Assembly: GCA_964650975.1 (NCBI GenBank)
Contig: CAZYWA010000167.1
Location: 1-14,496 of the forward strand
DNA length: 14,496 nt
Reading direction: 5' to 3'
Source: CAZYWA01 sp964650975 [NCBI: uncultured bacterium]
GTDB taxonomy: Bacteria; JADJOY01
Below the pieces are notes generated by a model, which worked only from the letters and a program-made list of their open reading frames with translations, was not told the DNA's origin and ran no database searches. Positions 6,312 to 13,463 of this stretch are shown here, piece after piece. The translations under genes and the position numbers were made by a program. The number at the start of each line of letters is the position of its first letter. Position 1 is the stretch's first letter.

Positions 6312-7558
6312 CGCAGCATCCGCGCGATCCGCGACGTCGCTTCCTCGACGTTGGCGCGGCTCGAGAAGGCGCTGATCCGCACGTAGCCCTCGCCCGCGCC
6401 GCCGAAGCCGCTGCCTGGCGTCACCACCACGTTGGCTTCGGTGAGCAGCCGGTCGAAGAACGCCCAGCTCGCGGCACGGCGGCCGTCGGGACCGGCCGGA
6501 GTCGCGATCCACACGTAGGGTGCGTTGACCCCGCCGTGCACCTCGAGCCCGGCGTCGGCCATCCGCTCTCGCACGATCCGTGCGTTTTCCAGGTAGAAGT
6601 CGACCAGGGCACGCACCTGCGCATGGCCGGTCTCGCCGTAGACCGCCGCGGCGCCGCGCTGCACCACGTAGCCGACGCCGTTGAATTTGGTGGTGTGGCG
6701 GCGGGTCCAGAGCGCGTGCAGCGACACTTCCTCGCCACCCACCGTCGAGCCCATGAGGCTCTTCGGCACCACCGTGAACGCGCAGCGCGTGCCGGTGAAT
6801 CCCGCGGTCTTCGAGAAGCTCCGGAACTCGATGGCCACGTCGCGCGCGCCGGGGATCTCGTAGATCGAGTGCGGGATCGAGGGATCGGTGATGAACGACT
6901 CGTAGGCCGCGTCGAACAGGATCAGCGCCCGCTCGCGGCGCGCGTAGCTCACCCAGCGCGCCAGCACCTCGCGCGACAGCACCGCGCCGGTCGGATTGTT
7001 GGGCGAGCAGAGGTAGATCACGTCCACGCTGCGAGTCGGGATCTCGGGCGAGAACCCGTTCGCCGCGGTCGCCGGTAGATAGACGATGCCGTCGAACTCG
7101 CCGCGCTCGTTGGCGGCGCCGGTGTTCCCCGCCATGACGTTGGTGTCGACGTAGACCGGATAGACCGGATCGGTCACCGCGATCACGTTGGCGCCGGTGG
7201 CGAGCACGTCGAGGATGTTGCCGCAGTCGCATTTGCTGCCGTCCGAGACGAAGATCTCGTCGGGGCTCACCTCGGCGCCGCGCGCCAGGAAGTCGTGCTC
7301 CGCGATCTTGTCGCGCAGGAAGTCGTAGCCCTGTTCGGGGCCGTAGCCGCGGAAGGTGTCGCGCTTCGACATGTCCTCGATGGCGAGGTGCATCGCGTCG
7401 GCGACCGCCGACGGCATGGGCTCGGTGACGTCGCCGATGCCGAGCCGGATCACCTTCGCCGACGGGTTCGCCTGCTCGAACGCGCGCACCCGCCGGCCGA
7501 TCTCGGGAAACAGGTAGCCGGCCTTGAGCTTCAGGTAGTGATCGTTGATCCGGGCCAA
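6308..7558 (-). CDS. dapL: LL-diaminopimelate aminotransferase
   Basis: 416 residues, a fold-type I PLP enzyme of normal DapL length. It converts tetrahydrodipicolinate plus glutamate to LL-diaminopimelate in one step, bypassing the succinylase and acetylase routes to lysine and peptidoglycan. The N-terminal [20 protein letters not shown] and [13 protein letters not shown] are DapL hallmarks, followed by [40 protein letters not shown] (184-192) and the PLP lysine K250 in [13 protein letters not shown]. The start is a TTG at 7558, supported by GGAGG five bases upstream and by the family's usual N-terminus; no ATG fits as well. It is the first gene of a minus-strand operon with the hydrolase downstream. 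The promoter must lie in the repeat-bearing gap upstream and I could not place it. Confidence 0.95.
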   Translation of the reverse strand: MARINDHYLKLKAGYLFPEIGRRVRAFEQANPSAKVIRLGIGDVTEPMPSAVADAMHLAIEDMSKRDTFRGYGPEQGYDFLRDKIAEHDFLARGAEVSPDEIFVSDGSKCDCGNILDVLATGANVIAVTDPVYPVYVDTNVMAGNTGAANERGEFDGIVYLPATAANGFSPEIPTRSVDVIYLCSPNNPTGAVLSREVLARWVSYARRERALILFDAAYESFITDPSIPHSIYEIPGARDVAIEFRSFSKTAGFTGTRCAFTVVPKSLMGSTVGGEEVSLHALWTRRHTTKFNGVGYVVQRGAAAVYGETGHAQVRALVDFYLENARIVRERMADAGLEVHGGVNAPYVWIATPAGPDGRRAASWAFFDRLLTEANVVVTPGSGFGGAGEGYVRISAFSSRANVEEATSRIARMLR

Positions 7559-7966
7559 GGAGTCCTCCGAGCGGGAGCGCTTGCGGGACGTGAGAGCGAT
7601 TTAGCCGAGCCCTTCCCGGTTCGGCCAGGCCTCGCGCGCCGGGCGATGGACGGAAACAGCAGGTCGGGCAGTCTTGGTCGAGGGTCTGGCCTCGCGCGCG
7701 AGGGACCGCGCGCGCTCCAAAGGCATTCCTGCGCTTTCCGTAGGAGGGCCAACGCTTCGGACGCGAGGGACCGCGTCCCTCCGAGGAATGGCGATGGCAG
7801 TTGAAGGGCTGCGGTCCCTCGCAGCCGAAAGCGGACGCTCGCGTTCATGCCGGGAAGTACTTCCGATGGAGGGCCACCGGTCCCTCGGTGGCCAGCCGGC
7901 CGAGTGGGAAGCCACCTCCACGCTTGCGCGGCGCGGCGGTAGCGAGATACTTTGGTGACCACTGAA
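7559..7966. other. Divergent intergenic region with repeats
   Basis: About 440 bp separate divergent dapL and the IclR gene. Apart from the palindromic repeats at 7689-7893 and the operator next to the IclR start, I see no gene or RNA. Near the right end, CCGAGTGGGAAGCCACCTC (7900-7918) closely matches 13213-13230. Confidence 0.5.
7689..7893. repeat. Cluster of four GTCCCT-loop palindromic repeats
   Basis: Units: 7693-7714 (arms CGCGCGCG, loop AGGGAC); 7759-7778 (GGACGCG/CGCGTCC, loop AGGGAC); 7807-7826 (GGCTGCG/CGCAGCC, loop GTCCCT, same core as 2097-2116); 7872-7893 (GGCCACCG/CGGTGGCC, loop GTCCCT, preceded by GGAG). The first two point left and the last two point right, judged by the loop strand and the GGAGG flank. 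A partial unit (GGAGGGCC) begins at 7743, just before the second unit. Confidence 0.88.
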
Positions 7967-7967
7967 T

Positions 7968-7993
7968 GGAACATCGTTCCGTATATTGGAACG
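7968..7993 (+). promoter_or_regulatory. Probable IclR-family operator overlapping the gene start
   Basis: GGAAC (7968-7972), ATC, GTTCC (7976-7980) form a perfect palindrome. CGTTCC (7975-7980), a 7-bp AT-rich spacer GTATATT, and GGAACG (7988-7993) form a second one. The two GGAAC half-sites are exactly 20 bp (two turns) apart. A TTCC-spacer-GGAA arrangement is the known binding style of IclR-family dimers, and the site ends four bases before the IclR-type gene's ATG. TATATT at 7982-7987 could be a -10 element inside the site, which would give an almost leaderless mRNA. Negative autoregulation is the simplest reading. Confidence 0.72.
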
Positions 7994-7997
7994 CGAG

Positions 7998-8744
7998 ATG
8001 TCTACGAGCGGAACCGTCGGAAAGGCGCTGGATCTCGTGGAGCACCTGTCGCGTGCTCCCGGGCCGATGGGTGTGAGCGAGCTGGGGCGCGCGCTCCGCA
8101 TGCCGAAGGCGAGCGTGCACCGGCTGCTCGCGAGCCTCGCGACCCACGGGTACGTGAGCCGCGTCGAGGACGGACGCTACCGGCTCGGGTTCCGGCTGGT
8201 GTCGCTGGGGCTCGCCGCACTGGCGCGAGAACCGGTGATCGAGGCCGCGCGACCGGAGCTCGAGGCCGCGGCGCGCGCCCTCGGAGAGACGTTGTTCCTC
8301 GCGGTGGTGCGCGACCGCGCGATCGTGGTGCTCGACAAGGTCGAGGGCACGGGTCTCTTGCGGGTGGCGCCGCGGGTCGGCGACTCGGCGCCGGTCCATG
8401 CCACCGCGGTGGGCAAGCTCTATCTCGCGCTGGCGCCCGACGCGCTTCCGCCACTCGCGACTCCGCTCGCGCGCTTCACGGCCCGAACGCTCACGTCGAG
8501 AGCGGCGCTGGATCGGGTGGTGGCGCAGGTGCGGCGGCGTGGCTGGGCGGAGAGCCGCGAGGAATGGATCGCCGGTCTCGCATTCGTCGCGGCGCCGGTG
8601 CTGGTGCGCGGCGAGCTGGTGGCGACCGTCGCCGCCGGAGTGCCGACAGCCCGCCTCCGGGCGGCGAGTCAATCGCAGGTGGTGAAGATCACGGTCGCCG
8701 CGGCCCGAGCCGCCGGCGCGCGGCTGGAAGGGAGCGTCTCATGA
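7998..8744 (+). CDS. IclR-family transcriptional regulator
   Basis: 248 residues. The N-terminal winged HTH (about 5-65) includes VSELGRALRMPKASVHRLLA and ends in the wing GYVSRVEDGRYRLGFRLVSLG. The effector domain (about 78-245) has the family's APVHATAVGKLYLA (131-144) and a REEW-IAGLAFVAAPV stretch (187-201). IclR proteins bind DNA as dimers or tetramers and respond to small organic acids. ATG 7998 is chosen over the in-frame TTG at 7986, which lies inside the operator. The gene overlaps the following aminotransferase by four bases (ATGA), so the regulator and the enzyme are co-expressed. The operator just upstream indicates self-control; the enzyme would then be controlled by the same site. 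The effector is unknown, and a branched-chain keto acid or amino acid is a reasonable guess from the partner gene. Confidence 0.92.
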   Translation: MSTSGTVGKALDLVEHLSRAPGPMGVSELGRALRMPKASVHRLLASLATHGYVSRVEDGRYRLGFRLVSLGLAALAREPVIEAARPELEAAARALGETLFLAVVRDRAIVVLDKVEGTGLLRVAPRVGDSAPVHATAVGKLYLALAPDALPPLATPLARFTARTLTSRAALDRVVAQVRRRGWAESREEWIAGLAFVAAPVLVRGELVATVAAGVPTARLRAASQSQVVKITVAAARAAGARLEGSVS

Positions 8745-9616
8745 AGGTGTGGATCGACGGCCGCGTGGTGGATGCGAGCGAAGCGCGCATCCCGGTCACG
8801 GATCACGGGTTCCTCTACGGCGACGGCGTCTTCGAGGGCCTGCGCGTCTACGCGCGGCGCGTGTTCCGGCTCGCTCGTCATCTCGAGAGGCTCTCGGCCT
8901 CCGCGCGGACCATCGGGCTCGAGCTGCCCGGCGGCGCCGCGGCGATGGAGCGCATCGTGCTCGAGACCGCGCGCGCCTTCGGCAAGGACGAGGCCTACGT
9001 GCGGCTGGTCGTGAGCCGCGGCGAAGGACCACTCGGCGTCGACCCCACCCTCTGCCCTACCCCGCGCGTCGTCTGCCTGGTCGACGAGGTGCAGCTCTAT
9101 TCGGCCGAGAAGCTCGCGCGCGGAATCGATCTGGCGACCGCGAGCGTGCGCCGGCCCGCGCCCGACGTGATCGATCCGCGGGTCAAGAGCCTCAACTACT
9201 TGAACAGCGTGCTCGCGAAGCGCGAGGCGAAGCTGCGCGGCGCGGACGAAGCGCTGATCCTGAACGCCGCGGGCCAGATCGCCGAGGCGAGCGTCGCCAA
9301 CGTGTTCGCCGTGAAGCGCGGCGCGCTGCTCACACCTCCGCCCACCGACGGCGCCCTCGAAGGCATCACCCGCGACACCGTCCTCGACCTGGCTCGCGGC
9401 CTCGGGATCCCGGCGGCGGAGCGGACGCTGGGCCGCGTCGACCTCTTCGGCGCCGACGAGGTGTTCCTGAGCGGCACCGGTGCCCGGCTGGTGCCGGTCG
9501 GCTCACTCGACGGCACTCGCCTCGGCGGCGCGATCCCCGGCCCCGTCTTCCACCAGCTCGCGCTCGCGTTCGGGGAGCGCGTGAAGGTCGACGGTGTCCC
9601 GATCGACGTCTCGTAG
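8741..9616 (+). CDS. Class IV (branched-chain-type) aminotransferase
   Basis: 291 residues, fold-type IV PLP enzyme, near the 290-310 usual for IlvE. Features: DHGFLYGDGVFEGLRVY (21-37); RHLERL (46-51); the PLP lysine K149 in VKSLNYLNSVLAK; EASVANVF (182-189), which contacts the cofactor; and GTGARLVPV (245-253), the substrate-side loop. The overall pattern is closest to branched-chain amino acid aminotransferases, which interconvert Leu/Ile/Val and their 2-keto acids using 2-oxoglutarate. D-amino-acid aminotransferase and aminodeoxychorismate lyase share the fold and cannot be fully excluded. The start ATG overlaps the IclR stop. It ends 21 bp from the convergent RapA-like gene, leaving little room for a terminator. 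An ilvE copy tied to an IclR regulator is more likely catabolic or specialised than the housekeeping copy. Confidence 0.88.
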   Translation: MKVWIDGRVVDASEARIPVTDHGFLYGDGVFEGLRVYARRVFRLARHLERLSASARTIGLELPGGAAAMERIVLETARAFGKDEAYVRLVVSRGEGPLGVDPTLCPTPRVVCLVDEVQLYSAEKLARGIDLATASVRRPAPDVIDPRVKSLNYLNSVLAKREAKLRGADEALILNAAGQIAEASVANVFAVKRGALLTPPPTDGALEGITRDTVLDLARGLGIPAAERTLGRVDLFGADEVFLSGTGARLVPVGSLDGTRLGGAIPGPVFHQLALAFGERVKVDGVPIDVS

Positions 9617-9637
9617 TGCGCCCAAGACGCTCGCCGA

Positions 9638-12196
9638 TCAATCCGCCCAGCGCACCAGCGCCACCGCCGCCGGCTCGCGGTCCTTGGGCAGCGCCGAGGC
9701 GAGCCGCTTCACGATCTCCGGCCACTCGTCGAGCTCCTCGATCTCCTCACGCGGCAGCCGCCGGACCGTCGTCAGACCGGCGGCGATGCGCTCTTCCCAG
9801 GGCGCGTGCCGGCGCCCGCGGGCGTCGACGCACCAGACCGGGCGCGGATCGTCGGCGAAGATCGCGATCAATCCCCACGATCCGCGCATGCTCGCGTCGG
9901 GCGCGGGCGCTGCCGTCTCCAGCACCAGCTCGAACGCGGCGGTGCGCCCGCGATCGCCGTCCTCGAGCTCGAGGAGCAGGCCCTCCACCAGCGCATGCCC
10001 GGCCGAGAAGAAATCGACCGTCTCGCTGATCACGGCTTCCTCGCGATCGAAGGTCCCGAGGAAGCGCTTCCCGCCAGGCACGCCCGGGATCTGGTCGACC
10101 ATCGCCCGGGCGCCGAACTCGATCGAGTAGGTGGCGCGCCGCCGCTCGGGGACCACGTCGAAACCGAGCCGCTCGCAAGCGTCCATCACCACTTTCTCGG
10201 TGAGCGGCTCGAGACCCGGCGGAATCCGGCTCAGGATCGAGTCCGCCATCGATGCCCGGTACGGATCGCGATGGAGCTCTTGATACGCCCCGCCTTCGAT
10301 GCGGCCCAGCGCCGCCCGCGCCTCGCTGATCGCGGCGGTGAACCGCGCCGCGTCGAGGTCCATCGCGTCGGGCTCGAGGGCCGCGCGCTCGAACTCCGCT
10401 TCGAGCGCCGCGAGCTCGTGCGTCACGCCGGCGAGCGGCGCCTCGAAAGCCCCGGTGGCCTCGAGCACCGTCGCGAGCGTTCGCGCCAGTCCGCGATGCG
10501 GCCGGAAGTAGACGATCTCGACCGGTACCTCGCGGCCGATGCGATCCAGCCGACCGATGCGCTGCTCGAGCTGCTGCGGGTCCCACGGCAGATCGAAGAG
10601 CACGATGCGCCGGCAGAACTCGAAGTTCCGGCCCTCGCCGCCGCACTCGGTCGAGACCAGGACGGACGTGCCGCCCGGAGCCCGGAACTGCGCCACTTCG
10701 ATGTCTCGCCGTCCCGAGGGCAGATCCTCGTGGAAGAGCGCCACCCGGCGTTTGAGCCGCAGTTCGAGACGCTTGCGCAGCGCTTCGAGCGTCTCCTTGA
10801 ACGCGACGAAGATCAGCGTCTTCTCGCCCACTTCGTGCCAGGCGAGCGCCTCGCGCGCCAGCCATTCGAGGCGTGGGTCCGCGTCGGAGAGCGCCTCCAT
10901 TCGCGCCAGCCACGTTTGCCCCACCGCGTCGCGCGGTGGAGGCACGGCGGCCGGCGAAGAGAGCACCCGGCGCAGCCGCTCGATCTTCTTGCGCCGCGCG
11001 GGCGCATCGGCGGCGGGCATCGCCACCGTCTCGGCTTCGAGCTCGAGCCAGCCGTCGAGACCTGGCGACAGCGGCAGCTCCACCGGCAAGCCGATGCGCG
11101 GCGGAAAGCCGCCGATGTCGGTGCGCCGCGTCGAGCTGGTGCAGGGAGGCAGCGGATCGCCGCGCTCGATCCGCGCCTGGAACGACTCGCCGGTGGCGTC
11201 GTCGTCGGGACGCAAAAGCTCGAGCAGCCGCACGAAGCCGTGCACGTCCTCGGCGAGCGGCGTCGCGGTGAGCAGCAGCACGTGCCGCGCCGTCTCCGTG
11301 AGCGGCGCCACGGCGCGATACGCCGGATTTCCAGGCTGTCCCGGCGGGCGCTCCAGGTGATGCGCCTCGTCGACCACGAGGAGGTCGAGCCCCGCTTCCT
11401 GCGCGGCCGCGACCAGCGCGGGCCGCTCGATCAAGAGATCGAGGGAGATCACCGCGCGCGGATGGGCCTCGAACGGGTTGAAGTCGGCGCCCAGATCCTT
11501 GGCGACGTCGTCGAGTCGCTCGGAGTCGAGGTGCACGAACACCTGGTGGTACTTGCGATAGAGCTCGCCCAGCCACTGCACCGTGAGCGTCGGCGGCGCC
11601 ACCACCAGTGCGCGCTCGGCTTTCCCCGTGCGCTCGAGGTGATTGAGGATCAAGCACGCCTCGACGGTCTTCCCGAGCCCCACCTCGTCCGCGAGCAGCC
11701 AGCGCACCGGGTCCGCGGCGGTGGCGCGCTCCGCCACGTGAAGCTGGTGCGGGTAGAGACGGATGCGGCCGCCGAGGAACGACGCGAGCGCCGTCCCGCG
11801 CCGCATCGCCAGCAGCCGCGCGGCATCCATGCGGTTGGCGAAATCGCGGTAGTCGCCCAGCTCGCGGCGCGCCAGCCGGTCGATCACCGAGAGCTTGGTC
11901 TCGAGCGGCCAGAGCGCCCCGCGCCCCACGGTGCGTCCGTCGCTCAACCGATAGCCGTCCTCGCCGTCGCGAAGCGGCTCGGCCACCACCACTTCCTCTC
12001 CGCTCGCGTCGACGCGAGCGCGCGAGCCCGCTCCCAGCACCAGCGGCACCAGCGCTTCCGCGGAGGTGCTCATGCGCAGCTCGGTCTCGGCGCGCGGAAA
12101 GCGCACCAGGAGCGTCCGCCCCTCGAGCGCCACCACGCGCCCGATCCCCAGATCGGGGTTGAAGCGGTGCATCAGGAGATCGCCGGCTTGCCACAT
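9638..12196 (-). CDS. SNF2-family ATPase, RapA/HepA-like
   Basis: 852 residues, somewhat shorter than E. coli RapA (about 970). An N-terminal beta-rich region (WQAGDLLMHRFNPDLGIGRV onward) resembles RapA's Tudor-like domains. Helicase motifs follow in order: LYPHQ (motif Q-like), DEVGLGKT (170-177, Walker A), VVDEAHH (about 274-280, Walker B), LTATP (309-313), IFVAFKE (motif IV region), STECGGEGRNFEFC (515-528, motif V) and QRIGRLDRIG (545-554, motif VI with the arginine fingers). RapA binds RNA polymerase and recycles stalled complexes by DNA translocation. The ~270-residue C-terminal part is acidic and less conserved. The ATG at 12196 is chosen because the Tudor-like region starts there; no good Shine-Dalgarno is visible. 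It probably shares a transcript with the EcsC-family gene 37 bp upstream. A different bacterial SNF2 clade is possible. Confidence 0.85.
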   Translation of the reverse strand: MWQAGDLLMHRFNPDLGIGRVVALEGRTLLVRFPRAETELRMSTSAEALVPLVLGAGSRARVDASGEEVVVAEPLRDGEDGYRLSDGRTVGRGALWPLETKLSVIDRLARRELGDYRDFANRMDAARLLAMRRGTALASFLGGRIRLYPHQLHVAERATAADPVRWLLADEVGLGKTVEACLILNHLERTGKAERALVVAPPTLTVQWLGELYRKYHQVFVHLDSERLDDVAKDLGADFNPFEAHPRAVISLDLLIERPALVAAAQEAGLDLLVVDEAHHLERPPGQPGNPAYRAVAPLTETARHVLLLTATPLAEDVHGFVRLLELLRPDDDATGESFQARIERGDPLPPCTSSTRRTDIGGFPPRIGLPVELPLSPGLDGWLELEAETVAMPAADAPARRKKIERLRRVLSSPAAVPPPRDAVGQTWLARMEALSDADPRLEWLAREALAWHEVGEKTLIFVAFKETLEALRKRLELRLKRRVALFHEDLPSGRRDIEVAQFRAPGGTSVLVSTECGGEGRNFEFCRRIVLFDLPWDPQQLEQRIGRLDRIGREVPVEIVYFRPHRGLARTLATVLEATGAFEAPLAGVTHELAALEAEFERAALEPDAMDLDAARFTAAISEARAALGRIEGGAYQELHRDPYRASMADSILSRIPPGLEPLTEKVVMDACERLGFDVVPERRRATYSIEFGARAMVDQIPGVPGGKRFLGTFDREEAVISETVDFFSAGHALVEGLLLELEDGDRGRTAAFELVLETAAPAPDASMRGSWGLIAIFADDPRPVWCVDARGRRHAPWEERIAAGLTTVRRLPREEIEELDEWPEIVKRLASALPKDREPAAVALVRWAD

Positions 12197-12233
12197 GGTC
12201 GAGAGCGAAGGACGGAGCGAGAGGAGATCGGGC

Positions 12234-13130
12234 TCAGGCCGAGGATCGCCTCGTCCCACGTGCGGCGCCGCGGGGTTCGGGTGCCGCAGGCAACGCGGCC
12301 CGGTACGCGCCCTCGACCAGCGCCGCGCCGTGGACCCGCTCGAGCTGACGGAGGCCGAAGTGGTAGAGCGCCACGGTGTGGAAATGATGCGCGAACGCGG
12401 TGTTCACCGCGGCTCCCGAGAGCGCGCCCACGATCGGCACGGCTTGCGCCATCACGCGCTCGGTGACGACGATCTCGAACCGGCTCGCGATGACCGCCGC
12501 GAACCGGAGCAGCGCGGGCGCCGAGCGATCGAGCGCCACGCGCGTGAGATCCTCGGCGGTGGTCTTGGCGAGCGCGCGGGCCGCCTCGCCGATAGCGCTC
12601 GCGAGCGTCACGCGCGCGGTCCAGTAACCGGTCTCCGCGGCGTCGTCGCGCGAGCTGCGGGAGCCCAGGCTGAGCACCGCGACGCACTCGAGGCGCACTC
12701 CCGGATCGGCGAGATCGGCGCCCATCTCGTGAGCGGTGGCCGCGATCGAGCGCAGCATGATGAGCGTGCTCACCGGCAGCTCGATCGGCAGCGACGCGAG
12801 TCCCGTGAAGCCGCCCACCGCTCCGGACGCGGCGGCGGCGCGGCGGTGGCCGAGGCCGCGGCGTCGCGCGCGGCTGCTCGCGTCGCCGAAGCTCTCGAAC
12901 TGGGGCTCGCTCGCGTCGATCGCGTCGGCGGCCCACCGCACGCCGCGATCGAGGGAACCCTGCACCGCGCGCCGGATCAGCTTCTGCGCGCTCTTCGGCA
13001 GCCTCGCGACGGCGGCTTCGATCGGCCGTCCCACCAGATCGGCCACCTGGACCAGGAACCGCGGATTTTCCAGGTAATTCGCCGCCGCGCGCACGAAGGC
13101 ACGCTCGTCGTCGTTCCACGACGTCGTCAT
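12234..13130 (-). CDS. EcsC-family protein
   Basis: 298 residues. Family signatures: NYLENPRFLVQVADLVGRPIE near the N-terminus (18-38); the Gly-rich core ASGAVGGFTGLASLPIELPV (101-120), which leads straight into STLIMLRSIAATAHEMGADL; an ECVAVLSLGSR stretch; and a late VPIVGALSGAAVNTAFAHHF followed by HFGLRQLERVHG. EcsC was named from the B. subtilis ecs transporter locus; its biochemical role is unknown and a membrane-associated function is usually presumed from the hydrophobic glycine-rich core. ATG 13130 has AAGG four bases upstream; ATG 13157 is an in-frame alternative with a weaker AGGG. The Ala/Arg/Pro-rich tail (AALPAAPEPRGAARG) looks disordered. It is followed on the same strand by the RapA-like gene. 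Confidence 0.87.
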   Translation of the reverse strand: MTTSWNDDERAFVRAAANYLENPRFLVQVADLVGRPIEAAVARLPKSAQKLIRRAVQGSLDRGVRWAADAIDASEPQFESFGDASSRARRRGLGHRRAAAASGAVGGFTGLASLPIELPVSTLIMLRSIAATAHEMGADLADPGVRLECVAVLSLGSRSSRDDAAETGYWTARVTLASAIGEAARALAKTTAEDLTRVALDRSAPALLRFAAVIASRFEIVVTERVMAQAVPIVGALSGAAVNTAFAHHFHTVALYHFGLRQLERVHGAALVEGAYRAALPAAPEPRGAARGTRRSSA

Positions 13131-13463
13131 CTTGCCTTCGAAAGCGGAGGAAACCATGCGCCCTGCGTCAGGGTATCAGACGCCTACCGACGCCGAAGAA
13201 ACCGGCGGCGTTCCGAGTGGAAGCCACTTCGGCTCGGCCACGCGATCGTCCGCTGCGGCTGCGAGGGACCGCAGCCCTCCGACTGGCCTCGTGTCGCCCC
13301 GGGGACGCGGTCGCGTTGGCGACGATCGACCGTGATGTGACGTTGCGGCGGCGAGGGACGGCCGCTCTCCCACTGCCGTCGCGGTGGTTCGGAGGGACGC
13401 GGTCCCTCGCGTCCGCGGCGCGCGCTCTCCAAACGGCCGCCGATTCCGTCTAGGTTGAAGGCC
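13131..13463. other. Divergent intergenic region with repeats
   Basis: This gap between the divergent EcsC-family and MmgE/PrpD-family genes holds the palindromic repeats at 13257-13435 and the CCGAGTGGAAGCCACTTC motif (13213-13230) shared with 7900-7918. I see no credible gene and could not place promoters for either neighbour. Confidence 0.5.
13257..13435. repeat. Cluster of three GTCCCT-loop palindromic repeats plus a half unit
   Basis: Units: 13257-13276 (GGCTGCG/CGCAGCC around AGGGAC, followed by CTCC); a decayed copy at 13346-13365 (GCGGC/GCCGC around GAGGGACG); 13395-13414 (GGACGCG/CGCGTCC around GTCCCT, preceded by GGAG). A remnant at 13418-13435 has CGCGCGCTCTCCAAACGG but no left arm or loop; its CTCCAAACGGC end matches the flank of the unit at 2146-2165. 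Confidence 0.85.

Noticed and set aside
5496-7232. Apparent 578-residue fusion upstream of the MBL hydrolase
   Set aside because: The added N-terminal part is the wrong frame of dapL; the hydrolase starts naturally at 6311 with an ATGA overlap.
7689-7893. CRISPR array
   Set aside because: The repeats are palindromic, differ in arm sequence, occur in both orientations and have irregular spacing; no cas gene is present.
9806-12466. 886-residue plus-strand frame
   Set aside because: Runs antisense to the RapA-like gene, is full of Arg/His/Glu low complexity and has no motif, while the opposite strand carries complete SNF2 helicase motifs.
13156-13335. Small ORF of 59 codons after a GGAGGAAACC-ATG sequence
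   Set aside because: The ribosome-site match is good, but the frame runs through a palindromic repeat, its translation is low complexity and its start lies opposite the EcsC-family gene start; more likely chance.
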